Assembly: GCF_003984625.1 (NCBI RefSeq)
Contig: NZ_RWKH01000003.1
Location: 1-64,000, forward strand
Source of the DNA: Variovorax sp. DXTD-1
GTDB taxonomy: Bacteria > Pseudomonadota > Gammaproteobacteria > Burkholderiales > Burkholderiaceae_C
Length of the DNA: 64,000 bases
Direction of reading: 5' to 3'
The notes under the pieces were generated by a model, which saw only the letters and a program-made list of their open reading frames with translations, searched no databases and was not told the DNA's origin. How positions within the stretch are numbered: the first letter of the stretch is position 1; each line of letters starts with the position of its first letter. A program made the position numbers and the translations under genes. This document shows positions 8,207-16,569 of the stretch, piece after piece.

Positions 8207-9439
8207 TTGAGCGCTCCTTTCCAGTTCGATGTCGTCGTGGTCGGCGCCGGTGCGGCCGGGCTGTTCTGCGCCGGGCTGGCGGGCCAGCGCGGACTCAAGG
8301 TGCTGCTGGTCGACCACAGCGAGAAGGTCGGCGAGAAGATCCGCATCTCGGGCGGCGGCCGCGCCAACTTCACCAACCGCGACCTCGACGTGCGCGCGCC
8401 GCAGCGCCACTTCATCGGCGACAACCCGAATTTTTGCCGATCGGCGCTCTCGCGCTATGCCCCGCAGCAGTTCATCGAACTGGTGCAGAAGCACGGCATC
8501 GCCTTTCACGAGAAGCACAAGGGGCAGCTGTTCTGCGACGGCTCCTCTCAGCAGATCGTCGACATGCTGTTGGCGGAGTGCGATGCGGGCCACGTCACGC
8601 GCTGGCAGCCCTGCAAGATTGGAAAGATCGCGTTTTCGGCGACCGAGGCTGGCGAAACGGGCGCCGGCAGCTACCGAATCGATAGCAGCAAGGGTCTCAT
8701 CGAAACGCCCAGACTGGTGGTGGCCACCGGCGGCCTTTCGATTCCGCAGATCGGCGCCAGCGATTTCGGCTACCGCCTGGCCGAGCAGTTCGGCCTGCGG
8801 GTCGTCACGCCCCGCCCGGCGCTGGTACCGCTGACTTTTGGCGGCGAAGCGTGGGCGCCGTACGCCGAACTGGCCGGGCTGGCGCTGCCGGTGCGCATCG
8901 AAACCGGCGCGAAGAAAGACAAGATGGCGTTCCTCGAAGACCTGCTGTTCACGCACCGAGGCCTTTCGGGCCCGGCCGTGCTGCAGATTTCGAGCTACTG
9001 GAAGCCCGGAACCCCGCTGACACTCGACTTTGCGCCGGGTGTGAACGTGGCCGAAGCCCTGGGCGAAGCCAAGCTTCGCTCGAAGAAGCGCATTGCCAAC
9101 GAACTGGCCGCGCTGGTGCCCTCCCGGCTGGCCGACGCCTGGGTGGGGCAAGACCCGGCCCTGCAGCGCCCCGTCAACGAGGCCGCCGACAAGGCGCTCG
9201 CGGCCCTGGCCGAGCGCATTGCGCGCTGGCAGATCACTCCCAGCGGCACCGAGGGCTACAAAAAGGCCGAGGTCACGGCGGGCGGGGTCGACACCCGCGA
9301 CTTGTCTTCCCAGACCATGGAATCGAAACAGCCGGGCCTTTATTTCATCGGCGAAGTGGTCGATGTCACCGGTTGGTTGGGCGGATACAACTTTCAATGG
9401 GCCTGGGCGAGCGCACATGCGTGCGCAACCGCGCTATAA
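8207..9439 (+). CDS. BaiN/YhiN-family FAD-dependent oxidoreductase (HI0933 type)
   Basis: A 410-residue flavoprotein. The N-terminal Rossmann motif VVVGAGAAGLFCAGLAGQ binds the FAD adenine, followed by the family-specific GEKIRISGGGRANFTN. The C-terminal GLYFIGEVVDVTGWLGGYNFQWA, split here as two recognisable blocks, closes the flavin site. The best start is TTG 8207, because it lies just before the dinucleotide-binding strand and no ATG fits. The physiological reaction is not established for most members; some gut homologues act in bile acid metabolism, which should not be assumed here. The stop codon TAA lies inside the -10 hexamer proposed for rpsU. Confidence 0.85.
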   Translation: MSAPFQFDVVVVGAGAAGLFCAGLAGQRGLKVLLVDHSEKVGEKIRISGGGRANFTNRDLDVRAPQRHFIGDNPNFCRSALSRYAPQQFIELVQKHGIAFHEKHKGQLFCDGSSQQIVDMLLAECDAGHVTRWQPCKIGKIAFSATEAGETGAGSYRIDSSKGLIETPRLVVATGGLSIPQIGASDFGYRLAEQFGLRVVTPRPALVPLTFGGEAWAPYAELAGLALPVRIETGAKKDKMAFLEDLLFTHRGLSGPAVLQISSYWKPGTPLTLDFAPGVNVAEALGEAKLRSKKRIANELAALVPSRLADAWVGQDPALQRPVNEAADKALAALAERIARWQITPSGTEGYKKAEVTAGGVDTRDLSSQTMESKQPGLYFIGEVVDVTGWLGGYNFQWAWASAHACATAL

Positions 9440-9440
9440 T
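9435..9440 (+). promoter_or_regulatory. Candidate -10 element of the rpsU promoter
   Basis: A perfect TATAAT hexamer that overlaps the stop codon of the upstream flavoprotein gene. No good TTGACA-like -35 is visible 16-18 bp upstream. If used, transcription would start near 9447 and give rpsU a leader of about 100 nt. Confidence 0.5.
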
Positions 9441-9461
9441 CGCGGGCTAACTTTGGCCTTC

Positions 9462-9526
9462 CCTCAACGGCCGCAAAAAATTTTCAGTTGAGGAACCCCG
9501 GCTTGGGGCCTCGATCTCCCCGAGCC
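9462..9526 (+). promoter_or_regulatory. Structured 5' leader of rpsU
   Basis: Three consecutive inverted repeats lie in the predicted rpsU leader: CCTCAAC/GTTGAGG (9462-9468 with 9487-9493), CCCC/GGGG around a five-base loop (9496-9508), and GGCCTCG pairing with CGAGCC with one bulge (9507-9526). The second and third compete for bases near 9507. No Shine-Dalgarno is seen before the rpsU ATG. This could be a translational control region; that is inference. Confidence 0.45.
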
Positions 9527-9549
9527 AAATTCAGTTCAACGATTCATCA

Positions 9550-9762
9550 ATGACCACCATCCGCGTTAAAGAAAACGAGCCTTTCGACGTCGCCCTGCGC
9601 CGCTTCAAGCGCACCATCGAAAAGCTCGGCCTGCTGACCGACCTGCGTGCCCGCGAGTTCTACGAAAAGCCGACCGCCGAGCGCAAGCGCAAGAAGGCAG
9701 CTGCCGTCAAGCGCCACTACAAGCGCGTGCGCAGCATGCAGCTCCCCAAGAAGCTGTACTGA
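9550..9762 (+). CDS. rpsU: 30S ribosomal protein S21
   Basis: A 70-residue basic protein of the small ribosomal subunit, important for base-pairing between mRNA and 16S rRNA at initiation. The sequence has the S21 hallmark [12 protein letters not shown] and a strongly basic C-terminal half rich in Arg and Lys, and length is normal for the family. The start ATG has no visible Shine-Dalgarno in the AT-rich bases before it. A strong intrinsic terminator lies downstream, so it is likely transcribed alone or with readthrough into the yqeY-domain gene. Confidence 0.97.
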
Positions 9763-9828
9763 TGCCCGTTGGCAACAGGGTCGCCGGCCTTTGACGCAAG
9801 TCGGCCCAGCGACCCGATTGCTGCCTCA

Positions 9829-9865
9829 GCCGCGCCAGGGAAACCTGCCGCGGCTTTTGTTTTTT
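9829..9865 (+). terminator. Rho-independent terminator after rpsU
   Basis: The arms GCCGCG-C-CAGG and CCTG-C-CGCGGC surround a GAAA tetraloop, with one C-C mismatch, and are followed by TTTTGTTTTTT. The element lies between rpsU and the YqeY-domain gene and fits the consensus of an intrinsic terminator closely. Confidence 0.9.
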
Positions 9866-9885
9866 CCGAACCAGGAGCCCCGAGC

Positions 9886-10335
9886 ATGAGCCTCAAGGAA
9901 CAGATCACCGAAGACATGAAGACCGCGATGCGCGCCAAGGACTCGGAGCGCCTTGGCACCATCCGCCTGCTGATGGCCGCCCTGAAGCAGAAGGAAGTGG
10001 ACGAGCGCGTGGAGCTCGACGACGCCATGATCGTGGCCATCGTCGACAAGATGGTCAAGCAGCGCAAGGACTCGATCGCCGCGTTCACGACCGGCGGCCG
10101 CACCGACCTGGCCGACAAGGAATCCGCCGAGATCAAGGTGCTCGAGGTGTACCTGCCGCAGCGCATGAGCGCCGACGAAATGGCCACCGAGGTGAAGGCC
10201 ATCGTGGCCGAGCTAGGCGCAAAGGGCCCCGGCGACATGGGCAAGGTGATGGGCGCGGTCAAGACCCGCCTCGCCGGCAAGGCCGACATGGGCCAGGTGA
10301 GCGCGGCGGTCAAGGCCGCCCTCGCGGGCGCCTGA
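9886..10335 (+). CDS. GatB/YqeY domain-containing protein
   Basis: A 149-residue YqeY-type protein. The family shares the tail domain of the GatB subunit of Glu-tRNA amidotransferase and is often found near rpsU, dnaG and rpoD; its role is unclear. The full domain is present: an N-terminal helical segment (LKEQITEDMKTAMRAKDSERL) and the C-terminal GPGDMGKVMGAVKTRLAG motif. The start ATG 9886 was chosen over upstream in-frame codons because the family begins exactly here and a CCAGGAG site precedes it. The stop overlaps the next start (TGATG), which couples it to a Nudix hydrolase. Confidence 0.9.
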   Translation: MSLKEQITEDMKTAMRAKDSERLGTIRLLMAALKQKEVDERVELDDAMIVAIVDKMVKQRKDSIAAFTTGGRTDLADKESAEIKVLEVYLPQRMSADEMATEVKAIVAELGAKGPGDMGKVMGAVKTRLAGKADMGQVSAAVKAALAGA

Positions 10336-10802
10336 TGAACGACGGCGGCTGCGCCACCACCGTCCTGAAGGCCTGCGCCTGCCTCATCGATGCACGAGGC
10401 CGGCTGCTGGTGTTCCGCCATCCCGGCGACGGGAACATGCAGTTGCCCAAGGGCACCATCGAGCCCGGCGAATCGCCCGAGGTGGCGGTGCGCCGCGAAT
10501 TGCTCGAGGAATCGGGCATCGACTACGTCGGCGAACTGCAATCACTCGGCACCCTTACCCGCGATTGCGAGGCCGGCACCGAGGGCAACACGCTGCGCCA
10601 TCCGCAGCTGTGGCACCTGTTCCTGATGCGCGCCGAAGCGCCGCTGCCCGAAACCTTCGACCACGTGGCCATGGGCAGCCCGGAAGAAGACGGCCTGGTG
10701 TTCTCGTTCAGCTGGCTGGCGCAGGGCGACGACGTCGAGAACTTCACCCTGCCCTACCGGCAAGCCATCGAGCGCGTCCGCGAAGCCCTGCTCGCAGCCT
10801 GA
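10335..10802 (+). CDS. NUDIX hydrolase
   Basis: A 155-residue Nudix protein. The Nudix box is complete: it begins GTIEPGES and ends RRELLEESGI, with the metal-binding Glu residues of REx2EE present (residues ~36-58). These enzymes hydrolyse a nucleoside diphosphate linked to another group; the substrate cannot be told. The start codon shares one base with the stop of the YqeY-domain gene, so translation is coupled. It converges with the TauE-type permease on the other strand. Confidence 0.9.
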   Translation: MNDGGCATTVLKACACLIDARGRLLVFRHPGDGNMQLPKGTIEPGESPEVAVRRELLEESGIDYVGELQSLGTLTRDCEAGTEGNTLRHPQLWHLFLMRAEAPLPETFDHVAMGSPEEDGLVFSFSWLAQGDDVENFTLPYRQAIERVREALLAA

Positions 10803-10837
10803 GGTTCCGCTGCCGGCGGCGCCGGGCGGCAAGAGCC

Positions 10838-11593
10838 TTACCCCAGCGCGCGAGCCACCATATAAAGCCCCAGCAGCGCCAGCCCGGCCAGGAAGCAGCG
10901 CCGGAACACCGCCACGGGCAGCCGCTTGCGCAGCCACGTGCCCAGCGCCATGCCGCCAATGGCGGGCAGCAGCATCGCGATGGACCCGCCGAGCGCCGAC
11001 ACCGGATACCCCCCGTTGCCCGCGAGCCCGATGGCGAGCACCACGGTCGACGTGGTGAAAGAAATGCCCATCGCCTGGATCAGTGCATCGCGCTGGAATC
11101 CCAAGGCCTGCATATAAGGCACGGCCGGCATCGCAAACACGCCGGTCACCGCGGTAACCAGGCCCGTCGCGGCACCCACGGCAGGGCCAAGCCAGCGTTC
11201 ACGCCCCGGCGGCACATGCAGTTGCCGGCCTGTGAGCCCCCAGAGCGCATAGGCCACCAGTGCCACCCCGAGCGCCACCGAGGCCCACGCGCCTCCGGGC
11301 ACGCCGAGCCACAACGCGCCGCCCAGCGTGCCCGCCACGATGCCGGCCTGCATGCCGCCGATGCGGCACAGCACCGGCTTGAAAGTCGCGCGCGGGCCGG
11401 TCTGCCAGAGGTTGGTGACCAGCGACGGCACGATCAACAAGGCGGCCGCCTGGGCCGGTGGCATCCAGAGTGCGAGCAGCGCCATCGCCACCGTCGGCAG
11501 GCCGAGCCCGATCACCCCCTTGACCGTGCCGGCCAGCAGAAACACAGCGGCGGCGGCAAGCCAGTGGCCGGCCAGTTGATTCGATATGTCCAT
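10838..11593 (-). CDS. TauE/SafE family sulfite exporter-like permease
   Basis: A 251-residue integral membrane protein with about eight hydrophobic helices in two similar halves, as in the TauE/SafE (DUF81) family that exports sulfite, sulfoacetate or other small organic acids. Short Gly/Pro-rich segments such as KGVIGLGLPTVAMALLALW in the first half and GAATGLVTAVTGVFAMPAVPY in the second mark the repeat. The start at 11593 (MDISNQLAG) is preferred to a longer form with a hydrophilic extension. It is divergent from a LysR-type gene that may control it. The substrate is not known. Confidence 0.85.
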   Translation of the reverse strand: MDISNQLAGHWLAAAAVFLLAGTVKGVIGLGLPTVAMALLALWMPPAQAAALLIVPSLVTNLWQTGPRATFKPVLCRIGGMQAGIVAGTLGGALWLGVPGGAWASVALGVALVAYALWGLTGRQLHVPPGRERWLGPAVGAATGLVTAVTGVFAMPAVPYMQALGFQRDALIQAMGISFTTSTVVLAIGLAGNGGYPVSALGGSIAMLLPAIGGMALGTWLRKRLPVAVFRRCFLAGLALLGLYMVARALG

Positions 11594-11649
11594 CGATGCC
11601 CAGTCTGCCGGCCGGGACCGCGCCTGCAAATGCGGCTTTGGCGCAGCCG

Positions 11650-11670
11650 GCCTCAGGCACAGACTGAGGC
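11650..11670. promoter_or_regulatory. Candidate LysR-type operator in the tauE-like/lysR divergent region
   Basis: A perfect inverted repeat GCCTCAG-N7-CTGAGGC lies in the 102-bp region between the divergent permease and LysR genes, 25 bp before the regulator start. The position suits an autoregulated activator site. The T-N11-A core common to LysR sites is not matched exactly (T and A are 13 apart). Confidence 0.45.
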
Positions 11671-11695
11671 TCCCGTGCTACCTTGCGGGCTCACC

Positions 11696-12601
11696 ATGCG
11701 CTTCGACCTCACAGACCTTCGGCTGTTTCTTCACGTTGTGGAAGCCGGCAGCCTCACCGCCGGCGCACAGCGCTCGCACATGACGCTCGCCTCGGCGAGC
11801 CAGCGCGTGCGCGGCATGGAAGACGCGCTCGGCAGCCCGCTGCTCACACGGCACGCGCAGGGCGTGCGCCCCACGGAGGCGGGCCGCACGCTGCTGCACC
11901 ATGCGCGCGTCGTGCTGCAGCAGATGGAGCGCATGCGCGGTGAGCTTGGCGAATACGGCCAGGGCCTCAAGGGTCACGTGCGGTTCATGTGCGGCACCTC
12001 GGCGCTGAACGAGCACCTGCCCGAGGTGCTGAGCCGCTTTCTCGCTCAGCACCCACGCATCTCGGTCGATCTGGAAGAACGGCCGAGCCCCGACTCCGTC
12101 GAGGCCCTGCGCGCGGGCCTCTGCGACATCGGCATCGTCTCCGACGCGGTCGGCACCGAAGGCCTCGAGTGCCACCCCTTCCGCCGCGACGACCTCGTGC
12201 TCGTGATGCCGCGCGGCCACGCGCTGGCCGGACGCCGGCGCGTGCACCTGGCCGAGGTGGCCGACAGCGAATTCGTCGGCCTGACCGAGGACAGCGCGCT
12301 GCAGCGGCTGGTCACGCAGCATGCCCGCGCCATGGGCAAGCAGCTGGCCTACCGCGTGCGCGTGCGCAACTTCGAGGCCGTGTGCGGCATGGTCGAGCAC
12401 GGCATCGGCGTGGGCATCGTGCCGCAGACCGCGGCCGTGCGCTGCGCCAGGTCGATGAAGATCGCGCGCGCCGGACTGAGCGATGCGTGGGCCGAGCGCA
12501 CACTCATGGCCTGCGTGCGCTCGACGGAAGACCTGCCGCTCAATGCGCGGCGCATGCTCGAGCACCTGCTGGCGCCGGCTGAGAGAGCGGCGGTAAAGTA
12601 G
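11696..12601 (+). CDS. LysR family transcriptional regulator
   Basis: A 301-residue regulator. The winged HTH is at residues ~1-60 (LRLFLHVVEAGSLTAGAQR, then LASASQRVRGMEDALG and LLTRHAQGVRPTEAG), followed by a periplasmic-binding-like effector domain to the end. The ATG at 11696 fits the usual few residues before the HTH. It diverges from a TauE/SafE permease, a common arrangement in which the regulator controls the exporter in response to its substrate. The effector cannot be deduced. A GCCTCAG-N7-CTGAGGC dyad lies just upstream. Confidence 0.9.
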   Translation: MRFDLTDLRLFLHVVEAGSLTAGAQRSHMTLASASQRVRGMEDALGSPLLTRHAQGVRPTEAGRTLLHHARVVLQQMERMRGELGEYGQGLKGHVRFMCGTSALNEHLPEVLSRFLAQHPRISVDLEERPSPDSVEALRAGLCDIGIVSDAVGTEGLECHPFRRDDLVLVMPRGHALAGRRRVHLAEVADSEFVGLTEDSALQRLVTQHARAMGKQLAYRVRVRNFEAVCGMVEHGIGVGIVPQTAAVRCARSMKIARAGLSDAWAERTLMACVRSTEDLPLNARRMLEHLLAPAERAAVK

Positions 12602-12625
12602 CCTGAATGCGAGGCCGGCGGCGGC

Positions 12626-13168
12626 TCAGCGCGGCCGAAGCGCGAGCAGCTCTGCCATCTTCTGCAGCGCCGCTTCGGGTGTGGGAGCGATGTGGATCGA
12701 ACAGGCCAGCATCAGGTTCAGCGGCTGGCCGAAATCTTCCACCGCAATGCCGCTGTCGTTCTCGCGCAGCACGCCGCTTGCATCGACTGCGCACGGCAAC
12801 GCAGACCGGGCACGGTCCGCATAGCTGCCTGCCGGCACACCGTAGGCCACGACGGGGATCTGCAGCGCCACCGCGGCGCCAACTTCGAACACCGTGCCTG
12901 AATCGGGTTCCAGGCCGCGAAAGCACGCGAGGTTGGCCACCACGCCGTCGGCACCGCGAAGGCGCTGCATGTTGGCCTCGTAGATTCGCGCCTCCGGCGC
13001 TTCGGCACTCTGCTCCTCGTTGCCGTCAGCCGGCAGCAAAGCCGCAAGGCCCAATGCGTCGCACGCGGCTGCGAGCCACACGAAGTGGTCTCTGGCATCG
13101 GGGCGAAAGACGTCCGGCCCGGCAAGGTAGATCTGCGGACGTACAGCGGCTTCTGGCTTGAAGTTCAT
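12626..13168 (-). CDS. Nucleoside 2-deoxyribosyltransferase family protein
   Basis: A 180-residue protein of the nucleoside 2-deoxyribosyltransferase fold, which transfers deoxyribose between bases or hydrolyses nucleotides. The N-terminal IYLAGPDVFRPDA is the family hallmark for the nucleoside-binding loop, and the catalytic-type acidic region GTVFEVGAAVAL follows near residue 105. The start at 13168 is four bases inside the 3' end of the AraC gene (ATGA), so the two are translationally coupled. A role in nucleotide salvage is likely, but the reason for linkage to an AraC regulator is unknown. Confidence 0.85.
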   Translation of the reverse strand: MNFKPEAAVRPQIYLAGPDVFRPDARDHFVWLAAACDALGLAALLPADGNEEQSAEAPEARIYEANMQRLRGADGVVANLACFRGLEPDSGTVFEVGAAVALQIPVVAYGVPAGSYADRARSALPCAVDASGVLRENDSGIAVEDFGQPLNLMLACSIHIAPTPEAALQKMAELLALRPR

Positions 13169-14112
13169 GGAGGGCACATCCTTGATCCGCCGATTGTCCC
13201 GGTCGCAAGCCCGGCACCAGCCGCATTGCGGAATTGCCGCGGCGTAACGCCGTTGCGCAGCCTGAACCGGCGGCTGAAGTAAACCGCATCGCCGAAACCG
13301 CACTGCCGCGCGATGTCGGCGATGCGGGCGTTCGAGGTCAGCAGCAGTTCCTTCGCGCGCTCCAGGCGGCGCTCGGTCACCAGTTCGGTGAAGGTGCGGT
13401 GGGTCTGCTTCTTGAGCAGGTGTGCAAGGTAGTTGGGGGACAGCATGGCCGACGCGGCGGCATCGTTGAGCGACATGTCCTCGCCCAGGTGCTCGCGCAC
13501 ATAGCGCATCACGCGCTGCAGCGCATCGCCGCCCGAGCTGCGGCCGCTCTGCAGCGCGGCCTGCGCGAGCAGTTGAGCCTCGTGCCGGTCGCAGACGAGC
13601 CCCATCAGCTGCAGCAGAATGCCGCGGATCGCGCCCACGCTGCCGAAGCGCCGCTCGCGGTTCAGCACGGCAAGTTCTTCGAGCCAGCCGAGGATGCGCG
13701 CGAAATCGGCGTCGCCGAAATGAAAGTCCATGTACTCCTGGAACAGGAAGGGTGCCAGCTCGGGCTGGCGCGACACGGGCACCTCTTCGAGGTCGAGCGC
13801 CTCGACCGGCAGCTCGGGCCAGAGAAACCCCTGGTCGAAGTTCACGATGGCATAGCGGGCGCCGGGCGGGTGCGGCACCACGTGCACGCGGTAGGGCAGC
13901 ACAAAGCTCAGGTGCCCGGCAGTGAACGGGCGCACCGCGCCGCCCACCACCTGCTGCGAGCCGCCATGGATGCTGACCTGGATCTGGAAATACTCGTGCC
14001 GGTGCGGCCGTGCCAGTACGTCCCGCGCGCCTTCGAAGCGGATGTCGAAGTCGAGGTGGTTCGCGCGCTCCTGCATGCCGTAGAGGCGAAGGCTGGATTG
14101 AAGGGCCGACAT
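13165..14112 (-). CDS. AraC family transcriptional regulator
   Basis: A 315-residue regulator. The first ~170 residues form a cupin-like sensor region (PHRHEYFQIQVSIHGG, then FTAGHLSFVLPYRVHVVPHPPG). The last ~100 residues hold the two AraC HTH motifs, MSLNDAAASAMLSPNYLAHLLKK and the end signature RIADIARQCGFGDAVYFSRRFR, given here in part. The start 14112 (MSALQSSL) is preferred because the longer reading frame adds low-quality sequence. It is divergent from the FAH-family gene and coupled downstream to a deoxyribosyltransferase. The inducer is unknown. Confidence 0.85.
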   Translation of the reverse strand: MSALQSSLRLYGMQERANHLDFDIRFEGARDVLARPHRHEYFQIQVSIHGGSQQVVGGAVRPFTAGHLSFVLPYRVHVVPHPPGARYAIVNFDQGFLWPELPVEALDLEEVPVSRQPELAPFLFQEYMDFHFGDADFARILGWLEELAVLNRERRFGSVGAIRGILLQLMGLVCDRHEAQLLAQAALQSGRSSGGDALQRVMRYVREHLGEDMSLNDAAASAMLSPNYLAHLLKKQTHRTFTELVTERRLERAKELLLTSNARIADIARQCGFGDAVYFSRRFRLRNGVTPRQFRNAAGAGLATGTIGGSRMCPP

Positions 14113-14280
14113 GGCGCGATGGTAAGCCTTTGCCCCGGGGCTGCCGAGCGGCGGCGGGTGTTGCTTGCGTCCTGTTTTTGCGTAGATGCGTGCGGTAGCG
14201 CCGCGCCAGCGCGCTTCAGAATGGCCCGGCTGGCCTCGGCCGGTTTTCATCGCCCAACAAAAGATTCAGGAGACAAGATC

Positions 14281-15072
14281 ATGTCCAGTTCACGACGCGG
14301 CCTGCTGGCCGGCTCTGCCGCCATGGCGGCCGGCGCAGTTGCCGGTTGCGCCCTGCCGGCCGGCGCATCGCGCGCGCCGCAAACGCCCTTCACCGTCGCA
14401 CAGACCACGGTTCCGATTGTCGGCAGCGAGCAGGCGTTTCCGGTGCGGCGCATCTACTGCATCGGCCGCAACTATGCGGCCCATGCGCGCGAAATGGGCT
14501 CCGACCCGACCCGCGAGCCGCCGTTCTTCTTCCAGAAGCCGGCGGATGCGATCCAGGTCGTGATGCCCGGCACCGTGGCCGACCATCCGTACCCGACGCT
14601 CACGAAAAACTACCACTACGAAGTGGAACTGGTCGTGGCGCTCGCCAAGGGCGGCCGCAACATCGCGCCCGCGGATGCGCTGGGCCTCGTCTATGGCTAT
14701 TCGCTCGGCCTGGACATGACCCGCCGCGACCTTCAGCGCGAGATGGGCGACCAGAAAAAGCCCTGGGAAATCGGCAAGAGCTTCGACAAATCGGCGCCCA
14801 TCGGGCCGATCCACCCGGTGGTCAAGGTCGGCCACTACACCGACGGCGCGATCTGGCTCAAGGTGAACGGCCAGACCAAGCAGAACGCCACGCTCAAGCA
14901 CATGATCTGGTCGGTGGCGGAGCAGATCAGCCGCCTGTCGCAGGCCTTCGAGCTGATGCCCGGCGACATCATTTATTCGGGCACGCCGGAGAACGTGGGC
15001 CCGGTGGTACGCGGCGACCTGATCGAGATCCACATCGACGGGCTGCCGAACCTTTCGGTTCGCATCGTCTGA
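14281..15072 (+). CDS. Fumarylacetoacetate hydrolase family protein with Tat/lipoprotein-like leader
   Basis: A 263-residue FAH-fold protein, the family of fumarylpyruvate hydrolases and related decarboxylases. Catalytic features are present: IGRNYAAHAREMG, PFFFQKPADAI and the metal-ligand region NYHYEVELVVAL, then GYSLGLDMTRRDLQ. The unusual part is the N-terminus, MSSSRRGLLAGSAAMAAGAV followed by AGC at residues 21-23: a twin-arginine motif, a hydrophobic stretch and a lipobox. Normal FAH enzymes are cytoplasmic and lack this. The start has a good AGGAGA site eight bases upstream. Export is predicted, not shown. AraC lies divergently upstream. Confidence 0.85.
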   Translation: MSSSRRGLLAGSAAMAAGAVAGCALPAGASRAPQTPFTVAQTTVPIVGSEQAFPVRRIYCIGRNYAAHAREMGSDPTREPPFFFQKPADAIQVVMPGTVADHPYPTLTKNYHYEVELVVALAKGGRNIAPADALGLVYGYSLGLDMTRRDLQREMGDQKKPWEIGKSFDKSAPIGPIHPVVKVGHYTDGAIWLKVNGQTKQNATLKHMIWSVAEQISRLSQAFELMPGDIIYSGTPENVGPVVRGDLIEIHIDGLPNLSVRIV

Positions 15073-15094
15073 GCGAGGAAGGCGGCCGCCGGCC

Positions 15095-16465
15095 TCAGCT
15101 GCCGGCTACCTTCATGCGGTTGATCAGGACCGAGCCCGTGGTCTTGGCGCCGAAAGTGTAGGCATCGGCGCCGATGGCCTCGATGCCCATCAGCATGTCT
15201 TTCAGGTTGCCGGCAATGGTGATCTCCTGCACCGGGAAGGCGATGCGGCCCTTCTCGACCCAGAAGCCGCTCGCGCCGCGCGAGTAATCGCCGGTCACGT
15301 AGTTCACGCCCTGCCCCATCAGCTCGATCACGAACAGGCCGGTGCCGAGCTTGGCCAGCATGGCGTCGAGGTCGTCGCCGGCCTTGGTGAGGCGCGAGCT
15401 CAAAATCAGGTTGTGCGAGCCGCCGGCATTGCCGGTGGTCTTCATGCCGAGCTTGCGCGCGGAATAGGTCGAGAGAAAGTAGCCTTCGAGCCGGCCGGCA
15501 TCCACCACCTTGCGCGCACGGGTCACCACGCCTTCGTCGTCGAACGGCGAGCTGCCCTTGCCGCGCATCACATGCGGGTCTTCGGCCACGTCCACGTGCT
15601 TGGGCAGCACCGGCTTGCCGAGCGAATCGAGCAGGAAGGTGCTCTTGCGGTACAGCGCCCCGCCGCTCACGGCCTGCACCAGTCCGCCCAGGAGGCCCAC
15701 AGCCAGCGGCGACTCGAACAGCACCGGGCATTCGGTGGTCTTGATCTTGCGCGACTTGAGCCGGCTCAGCGCCCGCTCGGCGGCGTAGCGGCCCACGGCT
15801 TGCGGGCTGGCCAGCTCATCGGCCGAGCGCATGGAGCTGTACCAGGAGTCGCGCTGCATGTCGTCGCCCTTGCCGGCGATGGGCGCAACCGAAATCGAAT
15901 GCCGCGAACTGGCGTAGCCGCCGCGAAAGCCGTGCGTGTGGGCGCTGAAAAAGTGGCTCTGCTGGGCCGACACGCCCGCGCCTTCGCTGTTGGTGATGCG
16001 CTTGTCGGTCGAAAGCGCCGCGGCTTCGCACTCCAGCGCCAGTTTGGCGGCCTGTTCGCTCGTCACGTCCCAGGGGTGGAACAGGTCGAGTTCGGGGTGC
16101 ACCTTGGCGATGTCTTCCTCGTCGGGAAGGCCGCTGACCGGGTCTTCGGCCGTGAAACGGGCGATGTCGTATGCGGCCTGCACGGTCTGGGCGATGGCGG
16201 CCTCGGAAAAGTCGGAGGTGCTGGCGTTGCCGCGGCGGTGGCCCACGTAGACCGTGATGCCCAGCGACTTGTCGCGGTTGCGCTCGACGTTCTCAAGCTC
16301 GCCCTTGCGGACCGAGACGCTGAGGCCGCAGCCCTCGGAGGCCTCGGCGCCGGCATCGGTTGCACCGAGCTTTTTGGCGTGGGCCAGGGCCGTGTCGACC
16401 AGGTTTTCGAAGAAGGAGCGGCTGTAGGCGAAGCCGGAATCGGCGCGCGAGGAGGATGTCGTCAT
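15095..16465 (-). CDS. pmbA: Metalloprotease PmbA/TldE homologue
   Basis: A 456-residue member of the TldD/PmbA family. PmbA (TldE) pairs with TldD to degrade or mature modified peptides such as microcin B17 and the CcdA antitoxin in E. coli; only TldD carries the metal site. The sequence aligns in style across the whole family: GLSVSVRKGELENVERNRDKSLG-type strand near the N-terminus and the GVNYVTGDYSRGASGFWVE block near the C-terminus. The start at 16465 (MTTSSSRAD) is chosen as the first Met in a plausible position. It is divergent from darP/yjgA, a neighbour pair that is common in proteobacteria. Confidence 0.92.
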   Translation of the reverse strand: MTTSSSRADSGFAYSRSFFENLVDTALAHAKKLGATDAGAEASEGCGLSVSVRKGELENVERNRDKSLGITVYVGHRRGNASTSDFSEAAIAQTVQAAYDIARFTAEDPVSGLPDEEDIAKVHPELDLFHPWDVTSEQAAKLALECEAAALSTDKRITNSEGAGVSAQQSHFFSAHTHGFRGGYASSRHSISVAPIAGKGDDMQRDSWYSSMRSADELASPQAVGRYAAERALSRLKSRKIKTTECPVLFESPLAVGLLGGLVQAVSGGALYRKSTFLLDSLGKPVLPKHVDVAEDPHVMRGKGSSPFDDEGVVTRARKVVDAGRLEGYFLSTYSARKLGMKTTGNAGGSHNLILSSRLTKAGDDLDAMLAKLGTGLFVIELMGQGVNYVTGDYSRGASGFWVEKGRIAFPVQEITIAGNLKDMLMGIEAIGADAYTFGAKTTGSVLINRMKVAGS

Positions 16466-16569
16466 GTGGTGGCTATGATACTTGCGCCCCCTATTCTCTG
16501 TTTCCCCCAGCTTCCCACTGCGCATTGCACGCGTTGCAACGCCGCACGGTGCGGCCCAGAATCCACCCC

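Noticed and set aside
10838..12601. TauE permease plus LysR as part of a sulfonate degradation cluster with the sulfatase
   Set aside because: The sulfatase unit is over 20 kb away and has its own MarR regulator; no shared operator was seen.
13234..14280. Long plus-strand frame upstream of and in frame with the FAH-family gene
   Set aside because: It is the reverse shadow of the AraC gene; Arg/His/Gln-rich translation without domains, common in GC-rich DNA.
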